Origin: Actinomycetes bacterium
GTDB lineage: Bacteria > Actinomycetota > Acidimicrobiia > Acidimicrobiales > UBA8190
Length of the DNA stretch: 43,712 nt
Direction of reading: 5' to 3'
NCBI GenBank assembly: GCA_021819525.1
Contig: JAKAQW010000009.1
Location: 1 to 43,712 of the forward strand
Every line of letters starts with the position of its first letter. The first letter of the stretch is position 1. Position numbers and translations under genes: made by a program. The notes beneath the pieces are model-generated. The model searched no databases, had not been told where the DNA came from, and saw only the letters and a program-made list of their open reading frames with translations. This document shows positions 1 to 7,999 of this stretch, in pieces.

Positions 1-95
1 GCCACCTCGTCGAGTGCACCGTCGAGGTAGGTCTGCAGCACCCGCATCGTCGCCATGCAGCGCATCCGGCTCGCCGTGGCGTTCCACACCTTCAT
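1..95 (-). CDS. anti-sigma factor, zf-HC2-like (3' part outside window)
   Basis: Only about 31 N-terminal residues are visible. The ATG overlaps the sigma-factor stop (ATGA), so the two are translationally coupled. The start contains RMRCMATMRVLQTYLDGALD, which resembles the first Cys and helix of actinobacterial zinc-finger anti-sigma proteins; the expected HxxxCxxC half would lie beyond the window. Position directly after an ECF sigma gene fits a cognate anti-sigma that holds the sigma inactive in the cytoplasm. The call rests on this context plus the YLDG motif. Confidence 0.6.
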   Translation of the reverse strand, partial: MKVWNATASRMRCMATMRVLQTYLDGALDEV

Positions 96-652
96 CGCAT
101 GCTCCTCTTCGGTGCGAGGCCAGCAGCAGTGAGCCGCTGGCGGATCCGGACTCGGGCACGATGCAGCCGGCTCATGACCGTGCCGACTGGCACGCCGATC
201 GCTTCCGCCGCCTCGGCGTAGGAGAGCCCGTCGATGTCGACGAGCTCGACCACCTGGCGGTGCCGCTCGGGAAGTGACGCCAGGCACTGAGCCACCACAG
301 CGTCGAATTCCGCGCCGACGACCACGTCCTCGGGAGACGCGACACCGCCGCGCGGATCGGTGGCCTCCATGCGCCCGGCCTGGTCCGGGTCGCGCAGCAG
401 CTGGGGCCGCCGCCGCCGGTGCCGCTTGGCCTCGGCGTTGCGCATGATGGTGAACAGCCAGGCCCGAGGATGGGCACCGTCGAAACGCTCGATCGCCCGG
501 TAGGCGCACAGCAGGGTCTCTTGGACGAGGTCCTCGGCGTCTGCGGTGTTCCGGGTGATCGAGAACGCTACCCTGGCGAGAACCTCCAGCTCGGGCAGCA
601 CGTAGCGGGCGAAGGCGTCCTCGCCTTGCTGGTGCTCATCGGCCTCGTGCAC
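92..652 (-). CDS. ECF-family RNA polymerase sigma factor
   Basis: Group 4 sigma-70 factor that directs RNA polymerase to a stress regulon. Region 2 covers about residues 12-70 (DAEDLVQETLL, then the RAWLFTIMRN helix) and region 4 about 120-175 (LPERHRQVVELVDIDGLSY, then a helix-turn-helix GVPVGTVMSRLHRAR). I chose the GTG at 652 because a GGGGAGGGGG ribosome-binding site lies 10 nt upstream; an in-frame GTG at 733 would add 27 residues with poor sigma similarity. The gene overlaps the following anti-sigma by 4 nt. Upstream, GGAAC and CGTA boxes occur on the minus strand but only 13 nt apart, shorter than usual for ECF promoters, so autoregulation is possible but weakly supported. The regulon is unknown. 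Confidence 0.9.
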   Translation of the reverse strand: MHEADEHQQGEDAFARYVLPELEVLARVAFSITRNTADAEDLVQETLLCAYRAIERFDGAHPRAWLFTIMRNAEAKRHRRRRPQLLRDPDQAGRMEATDPRGGVASPEDVVVGAEFDAVVAQCLASLPERHRQVVELVDIDGLSYAEAAEAIGVPVGTVMSRLHRARVRIRQRLTAAGLAPKRSMR

Positions 653-725
653 GTAGGTGGAACCCCCTCCCCGGGCTCGGCATTCCAGGGAATGTACGCT
701 GAGGGGAGCGGGTTCCCGGACCGTG

Positions 726-968
726 GTGAACACGAGGGAGCACCGAGCCCTGAAGCGAGGGGTGGAAACCTATCTCGACGGCGAAGCCGACCCGAGTCTT
801 GCCGTCTCAGTCCGGCGGCATCTCGCAGCGTGCTGGGCGTGCAGTGAGGACGCCGAGTGGCTCGTGTTGATCAAGGCGGCACTCGGCCGAATCGGCGAGC
901 GCCGTCCTTCAGACCTCGCCGTCGCCCGGCTGGCACGATATGCCTCGACCCTCTCGGAGAGGCGGTGA
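726..968 (+). CDS. small zinc-finger anti-sigma-like protein (zf-HC2)
   Basis: An 80-residue protein with a YLDGEAD segment followed by RRHLAACWACS, an H-x3-C-x2-C zinc-binding half-site typical of zf-HC2 anti-sigma domains. No membrane segment is visible, so it would be a soluble, minimal anti-sigma. GTG 726 is taken as start; an upstream in-frame ATG at 657 would run through the sigma gene's 5' region. It is divergent from the sigma gene and nearly abuts it, giving the sigma factor a candidate second antagonist. The usual first Cys/His ligand of the family is not obvious, so metal binding is uncertain. Confidence 0.6.
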   Translation: MNTREHRALKRGVETYLDGEADPSLAVSVRRHLAACWACSEDAEWLVLIKAALGRIGERRPSDLAVARLARYASTLSERR

Positions 969-1111
969 CCGGCCCGTCTCAGCACCTGGGCAATACCCCG
1001 GGCGATGCTTCCCAGCCACACGGTGTCAGCATCTCCACCCCGGCCGAAGCGTCGGTCGGCGCAGTGAGCGGACCGCCGACGACGTTCGACGCCCGCACGG
1101 CAGAGCCCGCC

Positions 1112-1405
1112 ATGGACCACGACATCGCACCCGGGAACCCGAAGCGACGCCCGCCGCCGTCGTGGTCCTCTCCGCGCGAGGCGTGTGTGCTGATCGCTCG
1201 CGGCCACACCTTCCGCACTGGCGTTGTGGTGGCGAGCGTGGTCGGCACGATCCTGTCCGGTGTGAACGAGGGCGCCGTCATCGCGTCCGGCCACCTTGAG
1301 GCATCGACCTGGCTACGTGTGGCCACCAACTACATAGTGCCCTTTGTCGTCGCCAGCGTCGGCTACCTCGCCCCGTTCCGCCGCCGGCGCGGCACGAACC
1401 AATGA
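1112..1405 (+). CDS. small membrane protein, NrtS-like
   Basis: About 97 residues. The C-terminal 70 hold two predicted membrane helices (TGVVVASVVGTILSGVNEG and a segment ending in NYIVPFVVASVGYL) in the pattern of NrtS-type small proteins, which are annotated as nitrate/nitrite transport related. ATG 1112 was chosen because coding character begins near the helices; the upstream open frame is proline/arginine-rich and looks non-coding. No strong ribosome-binding site precedes it. Its stop overlaps the next start (ATGA), so it is probably co-translated with the methyltransferase. The function is by family resemblance only. Confidence 0.55.
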   Translation: MDHDIAPGNPKRRPPPSWSSPREACVLIARGHTFRTGVVVASVVGTILSGVNEGAVIASGHLEASTWLRVATNYIVPFVVASVGYLAPFRRRRGTNQ

Positions 1406-2187
1406 CGTCCCCGGCCTCCAGCGCGGCCAACCCGTGGACGTCCTATCTCGACCGGTTCCACGAGCACCGCCCCGGCATCACCGAGGACGTCTTGTCGGAA
1501 GCCTGCGACGTCGACGGCACGAACCCGTATGCCTGGCTGCTCGCCGTCGTACCCTGCAACCCCGGCGTCGTGGCACTCGACCTCGCCTGTGGAAGTGGCC
1601 CGCTCCAGATCGCTGATTCCCACCTCCGCTGGGTGGGCGTGGACCGGTCTCCGGGCGAGCTGGCGAGAGCAGGGAGCGCGACCCCGAGGATGCTGGTGCG
1701 GGGTGACGGTCAGAGACAGCCCTTTCGAGACGCCACCTTCGACCTCGTGGCGTGCTCCATGGCGCTCATGCTCTTCAACCCCGTCGACGCCGTGGTCGCC
1801 GAGATCCATCGCGTGCTCCGCGACGACGGCACACTGGTTCTCCTCCTACCAGGGTCGCTCCCGCTGAGCACCCGCGACCGGGTCCGCTACGTGCGCCTGC
1901 TCGCAGCCCTCCGCGAGTTGCGGCCCGCGTATCCGAACAGCGTGCATCTCGGGCGTCTCCATGCTCGTCTGGAACGAGCCGGTTTCGCAGTCGTCAGCGA
2001 TGAACGCCGATGCTTCCGCTATCCGCTTCGGGACGAGCAGCACGCCCAGCGCTTTGTCGAATCGATTTACGCACCGGGGCATCCGCCCAGCCACATCGAG
2101 GCCGCGGTCCGAGCCGCAACCAGCTGGGTCGGATCCTCGATCGGCATCCCGCTCCGGCGCGTCGTGTGCCGCAAGCAGGTGCCATGA
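1402..2187 (+). CDS. class I SAM-dependent methyltransferase
   Basis: 261 residues with a Rossmann methyltransferase core. Motif I is VALDLACGSG (residues 57-66), an acidic residue closes the second strand (VGVDRS), FDLVACSMALMLF is the motif IV region, and a LRDDGTLVLLLPG strand follows. This is the Methyltransf_11/25 layout acting on a small molecule, lipid or protein; the substrate cannot be read from sequence. It overlaps the upstream NrtS-like gene by 4 nt. The C-terminal 90 residues are variable and may form the substrate cap. The downstream sequence up to 2660 is occupied by a decayed gene on the other strand. Confidence 0.8.
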   Translation: MTSPASSAANPWTSYLDRFHEHRPGITEDVLSEACDVDGTNPYAWLLAVVPCNPGVVALDLACGSGPLQIADSHLRWVGVDRSPGELARAGSATPRMLVRGDGQRQPFRDATFDLVACSMALMLFNPVDAVVAEIHRVLRDDGTLVLLLPGSLPLSTRDRVRYVRLLAALRELRPAYPNSVHLGRLHARLERAGFAVVSDERRCFRYPLRDEQHAQRFVESIYAPGHPPSHIEAAVRAATSWVGSSIGIPLRRVVCRKQVP

Positions 2188-2199
2188 GCGGGGGCAGGG

Positions 2200-2658
2200 T
2201 GGAGGCGGCAATGCCAGGTATTGGAAGCCCACGCCCGGTTCGTACCGGTCCGGGGTCAGCCTGACCACCCTGCTGCTTCGAGCGAGGCCAATCACAAGCA
2301 CGTTGAGCATGGCGAGGGTGAGCGAGGCGAGCGTCACGTTCAGCCGACTGCCGACGGTAGGTTCGTCGGGGAGCTCGGAAGAGAGACGGGTCGAAGCCCT
2401 CCCAGGCAGCCGTGAGCCAGCCGGTCCACGTCGCTCGTCGTGAACCGGCCGAGCGTCGGATCGTCGGGCGAGCGGCGGCCTCGGCCACGAGGGCCGAGTG
2501 CGCGGCCCATCTCCCTCCGGTCGACGCTGCTTGACAAGGAGCAGTCCTTCAGGGATGACCCACGGCTTGAACAGCGCGCACACAACGGCCCTTGTGAAGG
2601 CCGACGGCCTCTTGCCCGGTGGCGTCTGCACCCAGGCTTCGTCGAGGCTCGTCACCAT
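2200..2658 (-). pseudogene. decayed conserved protein, downstream of the P-type ATPase remnant
   Basis: A good start exists (AAAGGAGG, then ATG at 2658, MVTSLDEAWVQTPPG), but coding similarity hops between all three minus-strand frames. The N-terminus runs in one frame to about 2520, GRFTTSDVDRL follows in a second near 2450, TAAWEGFDP in a third near 2425, and SELPDEPTVGSRLNVTLASL with a hydrophobic stretch returns to the first near 2380. I read this as one gene with at least three frameshifts. It loosely recalls actinobacterial proteins annotated as L-2-amino-thiazoline-4-carboxylate hydrolase-like, but I am not certain. It lies 14 nt after the stop of the ATPase remnant and probably once shared its operon. 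Confidence 0.4.
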
Positions 2659-2671
2659 GTCACGCCTCCTT

Positions 2672-3480
2672 TCAGTGGTCGGCTCCAGCCAGCTTCGGCA
2701 CGGGCCGTGGGGTGGAGGTGGCCGATCGCGCAGCCGGCTGCGCGATCCGGACCGGGCGTAGCCGGTTTGCGTTGGTGCGCGCCACCACCGACAGCGAGGA
2801 GATCGACATGGCTGCGGCGTCGATCATGGGGGAAAGCACAATCCCGAAGTCCCGACGAAGGGATAGAGCAGGCCGGCGGCGGTCACGTCGGTGCCGGTCC
2901 CGATGGCCTGACCGACGTTGGCCTGGGCGAGGGCAGGAGCGTCGTTGATCCCGTCGCCCACCATGGCGACGCGCCGTCCCTCGTGCTGCAGGCGAGCCAC
3001 TTCGGCCCCCTTATCCTCCTGGCGCACCTCGGCAGGCACCCGGTCGATCCCGACTCGTCGGGCGACGGCCTCGGCGATGCGTTGCGTCCCCGGTGATCAT
3101 CACCACCTCCAGCCCGAGGGCCTGGAGGGCTTCTGATGGCGGCCGCCGAGTCCTCCTTGATCCGATCGGCCACGGCCACCAGCCCGGCTGCTGCACGATC
3201 GGCAGCGACGAGCATGGCGGTCCTTCCCTCGGCGGCGAGATCTTCGGCCAGTATGGAGGGTTCGGCGGTGTCGACGCCGGCATCCTCGAGGAGCCGGGCG
3301 TTGCTGACGAGTACCTCGTGGTCCTCCACCTGAGCCCGGACCCCTTGCCCGGCCACCGACTCGAACGAAGCCGTCCGGGGCACGTGGACCGCTCGATCCT
3401 GGACCCCGAGATGATTGGCTCTGGCGAGAGGTTGTTCGGAGTCAACCTCGATGGCCGGCCCAAGTTGAGATTCCGTCAGT
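2672..3480 (-). pseudogene. copper-type P-type ATPase remnant (CopA/CtpV-like)
   Basis: Fragments of a P1B-type metal-exporting ATPase are spread over three frames: the N-domain (EVDSEQPLA; SVAGQGVRAQVEDHEVLV; EDLAAEGRTAMLVA), the P-domain ([31 protein letters not shown]) and the C-terminal helix ending SSLSVVARTNANRLR. The HMA domain, the early membrane helices and the DKTGT phosphorylation loop are missing. There are at least three frameshifts and an internal deletion that joins GTGTDV straight to AAGLLYPF, removing the usual intervening helix. It cannot make a working pump. The 5' edge is approximate because similarity fades upstream of about 3480. Confidence 0.85.
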
Positions 3481-3740
3481 GAACGAAGTCGCTGGAGCCC
3501 CAGATGCGCCACTTCCCAGTGAGTCCGCCTCGTGACCGATCGGATGGACGCGTACGGGATCTTCTTGGAAGTCCCCCACGGGTAGTAGCGTCGGACGACG
3601 AGGTCCGCGTCGCTGCAAGCCGATCCTGTTCAGTGTCGTATAGCACCGGCTCATTCTTTACCAACAAAAGGCCTACGGATGCTGGCGTTGCCTTGATCGC
3701 GCAGCGCTCGGCGGATATGGGGCGGTACCCATTTGATACG
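3481..3740. other. spacer with no gene recognised
   Basis: Between the ATPase remnant and the MmyB regulator. A 63-residue minus-strand frame exists here but shows no recognisable family and low coding character. It may be further decayed ATPase sequence. Confidence 0.4.
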
Positions 3741-4580
3741 TCATGCCTGGAGGGTGGTCAACTTCTTCCGATCGACGGGTCTCGCCGGTACGTGGACAGC
3801 CAGCGTGAGGGAGGGATGTGCGCTGACTCGCAGTTCGATGACGTCGAGCTTGATGATGCCAACTCCGGGATGGCGGATGGTGATGGGGCCGGTTATTGAC
3901 TGCCGCACCTCGTAACGCGACCACCAAGCGCGGAATTCCGTGCTGGCTTCGTTGAGCGCCTCGATGAGCTCCGCGAATCGAGGATCTCCGGCGTGCTGAC
4001 CGGCGGTGGCACGGAACTCCGCGAGGAGCGCGCGGCTGCGGTCTCCCCAGTTGACCCAGGTGCGCCGGTGCGCAGGGTCGGCAAAGGCCAGCCACATGAC
4101 GTTCCGACGATCTGGAGGCAGACCGGCGGGATCCCACAGGGTGGCGAAGTTCTCGTTCCAGGCGACGAAGTCGAACCTCGGGCCCAGGAGGCAGGCCGGT
4201 GCCGGCATCAAGGTGGCGAGTAGCCGGTCAAGCTCTGCGGTCGCGCCGTCGGGCATCTGGTCGGGCTCGGGTACGGGGAGATCGGCGAGCTGGCGGAGGT
4301 GACAGTGGGCCTCCCGGTCGAGGCGAAGCGCACGAGCAAGGGCGTCCACTACGTGTGCGCTGGTGGTGATCTCCCGTCCCTGCTCGAGCCACGTGTACCA
4401 GGTCAAGCCGACGCCCGAGATCTGGGAGACCTCTTCTCGACGCAGCCCGGGCGTGTTGCGCCGCCCGCTCTTCGGGTACAGACCGACGTCGTCGGGTTGG
4501 AGATCGGCACGGCGGGCACGAAGGAACGCCGCTAGCTCGGCGTGCCTCGACGCCACCGGGTCGGACTGGGCTGTCCGCAC
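3741..4580 (-). CDS. XRE-family regulator with MmyB-like ligand-binding domain
   Basis: 279 residues. The N-terminal helix-turn-helix (about 15-80) carries the family signature RRNTPGLRREEVSQISGVGL followed by TWYTWLEQGR. Residues about 105-260 are the MmyB-type PAS-like domain (LLGPRFDFVAWNENFATLWD; MWLAFADPAHRRTWVNW). Relatives are DNA-binding repressors or activators, often beside oxidoreductase genes, and may bind a hydrophobic ligand. The start is GTG 4580. A TACGCT -10-like box ends 6 nt before it, which would give a leaderless transcript. It stands alone: downstream is pseudogene debris and upstream is the divergent Tad operon, so it could regulate that operon or only itself. Confidence 0.85.
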   Translation of the reverse strand: MRTAQSDPVASRHAELAAFLRARRADLQPDDVGLYPKSGRRNTPGLRREEVSQISGVGLTWYTWLEQGREITTSAHVVDALARALRLDREAHCHLRQLADLPVPEPDQMPDGATAELDRLLATLMPAPACLLGPRFDFVAWNENFATLWDPAGLPPDRRNVMWLAFADPAHRRTWVNWGDRSRALLAEFRATAGQHAGDPRFAELIEALNEASTEFRAWWSRYEVRQSITGPITIRHPGVGIIKLDVIELRVSAHPSLTLAVHVPARPVDRKKLTTLQA

Positions 4581-4605
4581 GCTCTTAGCGTATCGCCACG
4601 CCTGG

Positions 4606-4623
4606 TAGCAGCACTACTAGCAG
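4606..4623. promoter_or_regulatory. possible regulator operator (direct repeat)
   Basis: TAGCAG occurs twice with a 12-bp period just upstream of the MmyB-type regulator start, overlapping its probable promoter. Such short direct repeats suit XRE-type regulators, but the match is short. Confidence 0.25.
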
Positions 4624-4887
4624 TAATGGCACCTGGCCCCTGATAGACGTGACCGCGGCGCGGTCCTACCCTCAGGATTGGGATGCGTGTCTCTCGGAGC
4701 GTCTTCGAGGCAGACATCAGCCACCCGTGGGGAGGGCCAGCATCGCTGCTATCCCGCCCGGTGGGGCTGGCGTTCGTCGCTGACCGGTTTCGAGCAAGAG
4801 TCCGTCAAGCAGAGGAGAGCCCGTGAGGGCATAGAGAAATGAGCCCCCGGTTCGAGGTCGGGACTGGGCGGTCCAGGTGGGGAGCCA
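4624..4887. other. intergenic region ahead of the Tad operon
   Basis: About 260 bp between the divergent regulator and the Tad lipoprotein gene. It should hold the Tad operon promoter. I see GC-rich sequence with no convincing -35/-10 pair, no RNA gene and no credible reading frame. Confidence 0.4.
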
Positions 4888-5517
4888 GTGGAGCGATCGT
4901 CGGAACAAGCAATGCAGCGTGCTTGGCGATGGCGACCTCGCCAAGTAGGGCGAGGTCGCCAGCGAGCAGGGCTCCCCGCGTCCGCGGTCGCCGCCGGGCT
5001 GGCGTTGGCAGCTTGTGGAGGCGGCAGCGGTAGCGCCGTCTCGCACCCCCCAACGACGACAAGCGTCAGACCGACCGTCACGAGCGTCTCGGCACCGACG
5101 ACGACCACCGACCCCGTCGGGACAGCGGTGCTCCAGGCTTACCGCGCCGGCTGGGCGGCCTTCGAGCATGCGCTGACTGATGCCAACCCCGAGGACCCTG
5201 CACTGATGGCGACGATGGTCGCCCCACAGTTGACCGGGGTTCGGGCCAACCTGCTGGCCGATCAGCAGCAGGGCATGGTGGGCAGAGGCACCTTCACTCT
5301 CCACCCGAAGATCGCGTCTCTAACCGCGACGACGGCGACGGTGGTGGACTGCGCCTACAGCACGTCAGTACTCGTATACGCGAAGACGGGCAAACCGGTG
5401 CCGCCGATCACCCCGCCGGAGAACGACGGGGTGCAGGCGACACTCGTGCTGACAGGCGGCACGTGGAAGGTGTCCAAGCAGACGGTGACGGACGGGAAAT
5501 GCGCGCCCGGGTCGTGA
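4888..5517 (+). CDS. secreted lipoprotein, first gene of the Tad operon
   Basis: 209 residues. A basic N-terminus (several Arg) leads to a hydrophobic stretch ending in the lipobox GLALAAC, so the mature protein should be lipid-anchored outside the membrane. After a Thr/Pro-rich linker comes a compact domain with a cystatin/SnoaL-like feel (AVLQAYRAGWAAFEHALTDA; VVDCAYSTSVLVY; LTGGTWKVSKQTVTDG). No named family was recognised. GTG 4888 has GGGGAG just upstream; ATG 4912 is an alternative. Two overlapping inverted repeats lie inside the signal-peptide codons. The 3' end overlaps the next gene by 19 nt. Position at the head of the pilus operon suggests an envelope accessory role. Confidence 0.65.
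   Translation: MERSSEQAMQRAWRWRPRQVGRGRQRAGLPASAVAAGLALAACGGGSGSAVSHPPTTTSVRPTVTSVSAPTTTTDPVGTAVLQAYRAGWAAFEHALTDANPEDPALMATMVAPQLTGVRANLLADQQQGMVGRGTFTLHPKIASLTATTATVVDCAYSTSVLVYAKTGKPVPPITPPENDGVQATLVLTGGTWKVSKQTVTDGKCAPGS
4922..4960 (+). promoter_or_regulatory. two mutually exclusive hairpins in the operon's first codons
   Basis: Hairpin A pairs CTTGGCGA (4922-4929) with TCGCCAAG (4938-4945). Hairpin B pairs GGCGACCTCGCC (4931-4942) with GGCGAGGTCGCC (4949-4960) around a 6-nt loop. They share 4938-4942, so only one can form. Both stems are perfect. An attenuation or translational control role is inference. Confidence 0.45.
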
Positions 5518-6389
5518 TTCCCGCCACCGTGCTGGCGATGCTGGTGCCGGTGCTGGCTGGCACCAGCCCTGCCTGGGCGGCGGACACCGGCGGGGAGAAC
5601 ACTGCGAACGCTCAGGCGTCGGGTGGCACGCTGACGGTGCAAGCCGGCCATACCTACTGGACGCCGCCGGCCAACTCGTCGTGGGCGACGCCAGGGAAGA
5701 GCGACCCGCCCCAGGGCACGCCCAACCCCAATCAGCCCTACGGCTGCACCTACAGTGCGGGCGGCGCCTCGGTCACCGCGTCGCTGGGGGTCGGCGGACC
5801 CCAACCCGGGCAGTGGGTGTTCCCGGTATGTGCCGGCCCCGGGGTGCTCAACCCGATGCCGCCGATCTGGGTGACGGGCGCCCAGCCGGCAGCTGGCGTG
5901 GTGCAGGTGAACCCGGTGGTCGTGGCGGAGCAGGCGGTGAAGCAGCTTGTCTTCGCCTCGCCGGCGATCGAGATGGCCCCGCCGTCTGGGAGCACGCAGC
6001 TGGTGGGGGTGGCGACGTGGTTGTGGATCGCCCCGGGCACCTGGCAGACGCTGACCGCATCGGCGTCGGCGGGACCGGTGACAACGACGGCCACGGCGAC
6101 GCCGACCAAGGTCGTCTGGGACATGGGCGACGGCCAGAGCTTGACCTGCGACGGCCCGGGCACCCCCTACAGCACGTCCGCCCCGAACGCGACGACGAAC
6201 TGCTCGTACACCTGGGGACAGGCCGGCACGTTCCAGGTGACCGCCACCCTCTACTGGTCCGTCACCTGGACGGCGACGGGCGCGCCGGGGGGCGGGAACC
6301 TCGGCCTCCAGGCCGGCCCGGCCGCGCAGGTCGCGGTGACCGTGACCGAGTCGCAGGCGATCAACACCCCGAACGGGGGAGGCAACTGA
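5499..6389 (+). CDS. secreted PKD-like domain protein
   Basis: About 296 residues with a clear signal peptide (positive start, VVIPATVLAMLVPVLAG, then AWAAD cleavage region). Near the C-terminus, VVWDMGDGQSLTCDGPG and CSYTWGQAGTFQVTATLYW match the PKD/Ig-like fold pattern (W-D-x-G-D-G and YTW..G.F.VT), with two Cys that could form a disulfide. Such domains mediate adhesion or assembly in surface proteins. ATG 5499 was chosen because it begins the signal peptide; it overlaps the lipoprotein gene. Likely exported and associated with the pilus or cell surface. Confidence 0.7.
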   Translation: MRARVVIPATVLAMLVPVLAGTSPAWAADTGGENTANAQASGGTLTVQAGHTYWTPPANSSWATPGKSDPPQGTPNPNQPYGCTYSAGGASVTASLGVGGPQPGQWVFPVCAGPGVLNPMPPIWVTGAQPAAGVVQVNPVVVAEQAVKQLVFASPAIEMAPPSGSTQLVGVATWLWIAPGTWQTLTASASAGPVTTTATATPTKVVWDMGDGQSLTCDGPGTPYSTSAPNATTNCSYTWGQAGTFQVTATLYWSVTWTATGAPGGGNLGLQAGPAAQVAVTVTESQAINTPNGGGN

Positions 6390-6403
6390 AAGGAGGCGAC
6401 GCG

Positions 6404-7099
6404 ATGGCGACGAGCACTGCTGCACCAACCCGGACCAACGGCCAGCGGGCACCAGAGGGCGCCCGGGCAGCGGGCGGGCGCGGCCCGACGTCGCGTCGCC
6501 ACCGCCAGCTGCCGCTCGTCGTGGTGGGGGTGCTGGCGGTGATCGGCTTCGCCTTGGCGTTCGCCGATGCCTCCTTGCACCTCGGTAGCAGGGAACAGGT
6601 CCTCGTGGTCGCCCAACCGCTCGCCGCCGGGCAGGTGCTCACGAGCGGCGATCTGCGAACAGCACGGGTGTCGACCGGAAGCGGTCTGCAGGTGGTCCCG
6701 GTCGCCGACGAGTCGAGCGTGGTGGGCCGCCACGTGGCGGTCCCACTAGTGGCAGGGGCGCTGCTGACCAGTCCCGAGGTCGGGGCCGCATCGCCGGTGG
6801 GGTCGGGATCCGACGTGGTGGCGGTCGGCCTGAAGGCCGGCGGCTACCCGCCGGACCTCGCGCCGGGCGACCGGGTGCAGGTGGTGCCGGTCACCTCGGC
6901 GTCGTCGGGGAGCGGCGCCGGCAGCGTCACGAGCGGGAGCCCGGTGGCGGCGACGGTGCTGGCGGTGGATGCGGCGCCGCCCGGGTCGGGCAGCCCGACG
7001 GTGTTCTCCCTCCAGGTGTCCGGTGCCGACGCCGGCGAGGTCGCCGCGCTGGCCGCCGCGGGCCAGGCCAGCCTCGTCGAGGTCGGGTCGGGGGCCTGA
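6404..7099 (+). CDS. cpaB: SAF-domain pilus assembly protein, CpaB/RcpC-like
   Basis: 231 residues. A basic cytoplasmic leader is followed by one membrane helix (LPLVVVGVLAVIGFALAFA), then the SAF domain (REQVLVVAQPLAAGQVLTSG; VVGRHVAVPLVAGALLTSPE), then a C-terminal region with GDRVQVVPV. Proteins of this family sit next to the Tad secretion channel; in actinobacteria, which lack an outer-membrane secretin, the role is probably periplasmic or cell-wall guidance. A perfect AAAGGAGG precedes ATG 6404 by 6 nt. It is followed 2 nt later by the CpaE-like gene. Confidence 0.75.
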   Translation: MATSTAAPTRTNGQRAPEGARAAGGRGPTSRRHRQLPLVVVGVLAVIGFALAFADASLHLGSREQVLVVAQPLAAGQVLTSGDLRTARVSTGSGLQVVPVADESSVVGRHVAVPLVAGALLTSPEVGAASPVGSGSDVVAVGLKAGGYPPDLAPGDRVQVVPVTSASSGSGAGSVTSGSPVAATVLAVDAAPPGSGSPTVFSLQVSGADAGEVAALAAAGQASLVEVGSGA

Positions 7100-7101
7100 C
7101 G

Positions 7102-7974
7102 GTGGGAGTGGTGGCGCTCGCCTCGGTGCGGTCGTGCGGGGTGACCACCCTGGCGCTGGCGTTGGCCGCCACCTGGCCGACGCAACGCAGGGTGCTGCTC
7201 GTCGAGCTCGACCCCGCTGGTGGGACCCTGGCCGCGGCGTCGGGGTGGCCGCCCGAGCCGAGCCTGGTCTCCCTGGCGGCGGCGGCTCGGCGCAGCTTCG
7301 ACCCTGGCCTCGTCTGGGAGCACTGCCAGGAGTTGGCGGGCGGGGTGGCGGTGCTGGCCGGCCCGGCGTCGGCCGACCAGGCCCGCAGCGCTCTTGGGAT
7401 GCTCGTCGGCCTGGTCGGCCATCTCGGGACGTTCGACGCGGATGTGCTGGTGGACTGCGGCCGGCTCGATCCCGGCCCCTCTGGGGCCGGGGTGTTCGAG
7501 GGAGCGGACCGGGTGGTGCTGGCAGCCCGGCCGCGCCTGGCTGACCTGTACGCCCTGGCGACCTGGCGGGAGCCCAGCCCCTTCGACTCGGGGCGCCTCG
7601 GACTGGTGCTGGTGGGCGACGGCCCCTACCCCGACGCGGAGATCGCCGAGGCGCTGGGCGTCGAGGTTCTCGCCCGTCTGCCGTGGGATCCCGACGCCGC
7701 CGGGGCGCTGGTGTCGGTGCCGGCGTCGGCCCGGGAGCTGCGCCTCTCGCCGCTGGTGCGGGCCGCCCGGTCGCTGGCCGACCAGCTCGCCAAGGAGCTG
7801 GCAGGCGCTCCCCCGGCCGTCGGGTGCGGCTCCGGCGAGGTGCTGGCGGCGTCGACGCGGCCGTCGCGGCCGTCGCGGCCTGGAGCGTTGCGGACCCGGG
7901 TGCTCGGAGCCTGGCGGGCCGAGCCCGTGCCCCGATCGCCGAATGGCAGCATGCCCGAGGAGGTATCGCAGTGA
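7102..7974 (+). CDS. CpaE/MinD-like P-loop protein with degenerate Walker A
   Basis: 290 residues in the fold of ParA/MinD ATPases used by Tad systems for pilus localisation. After the first strand (VVALASVR) the deviant Walker A position reads SVRSCGVTT rather than KGGxGKTT: both lysines are absent. The following strand VLLVELDPAGGTLAA and VLVDCGRLD keep the switch-strand patterns. ATP hydrolysis is therefore doubtful, and it may act as a structural or binding partner. Start GTG 7102, tightly coupled to the SAF gene. The C-terminal 70 residues are Ser/Pro/Arg-rich and probably disordered. Confidence 0.7.
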   Translation: MGVVALASVRSCGVTTLALALAATWPTQRRVLLVELDPAGGTLAAASGWPPEPSLVSLAAAARRSFDPGLVWEHCQELAGGVAVLAGPASADQARSALGMLVGLVGHLGTFDADVLVDCGRLDPGPSGAGVFEGADRVVLAARPRLADLYALATWREPSPFDSGRLGLVLVGDGPYPDAEIAEALGVEVLARLPWDPDAAGALVSVPASARELRLSPLVRAARSLADQLAKELAGAPPAVGCGSGEVLAASTRPSRPSRPGALRTRVLGAWRAEPVPRSPNGSMPEEVSQ

Positions 7975-7999
7975 GCGTTGCGCGTTTGGGGAGGCCACG

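Noticed and set aside
4717-5304. Minus-strand frames opposite the lipoprotein gene
   Set aside because: The sense protein has a lipobox and a ribosome-binding site. The antisense products are unstructured and Arg/Pro-rich.
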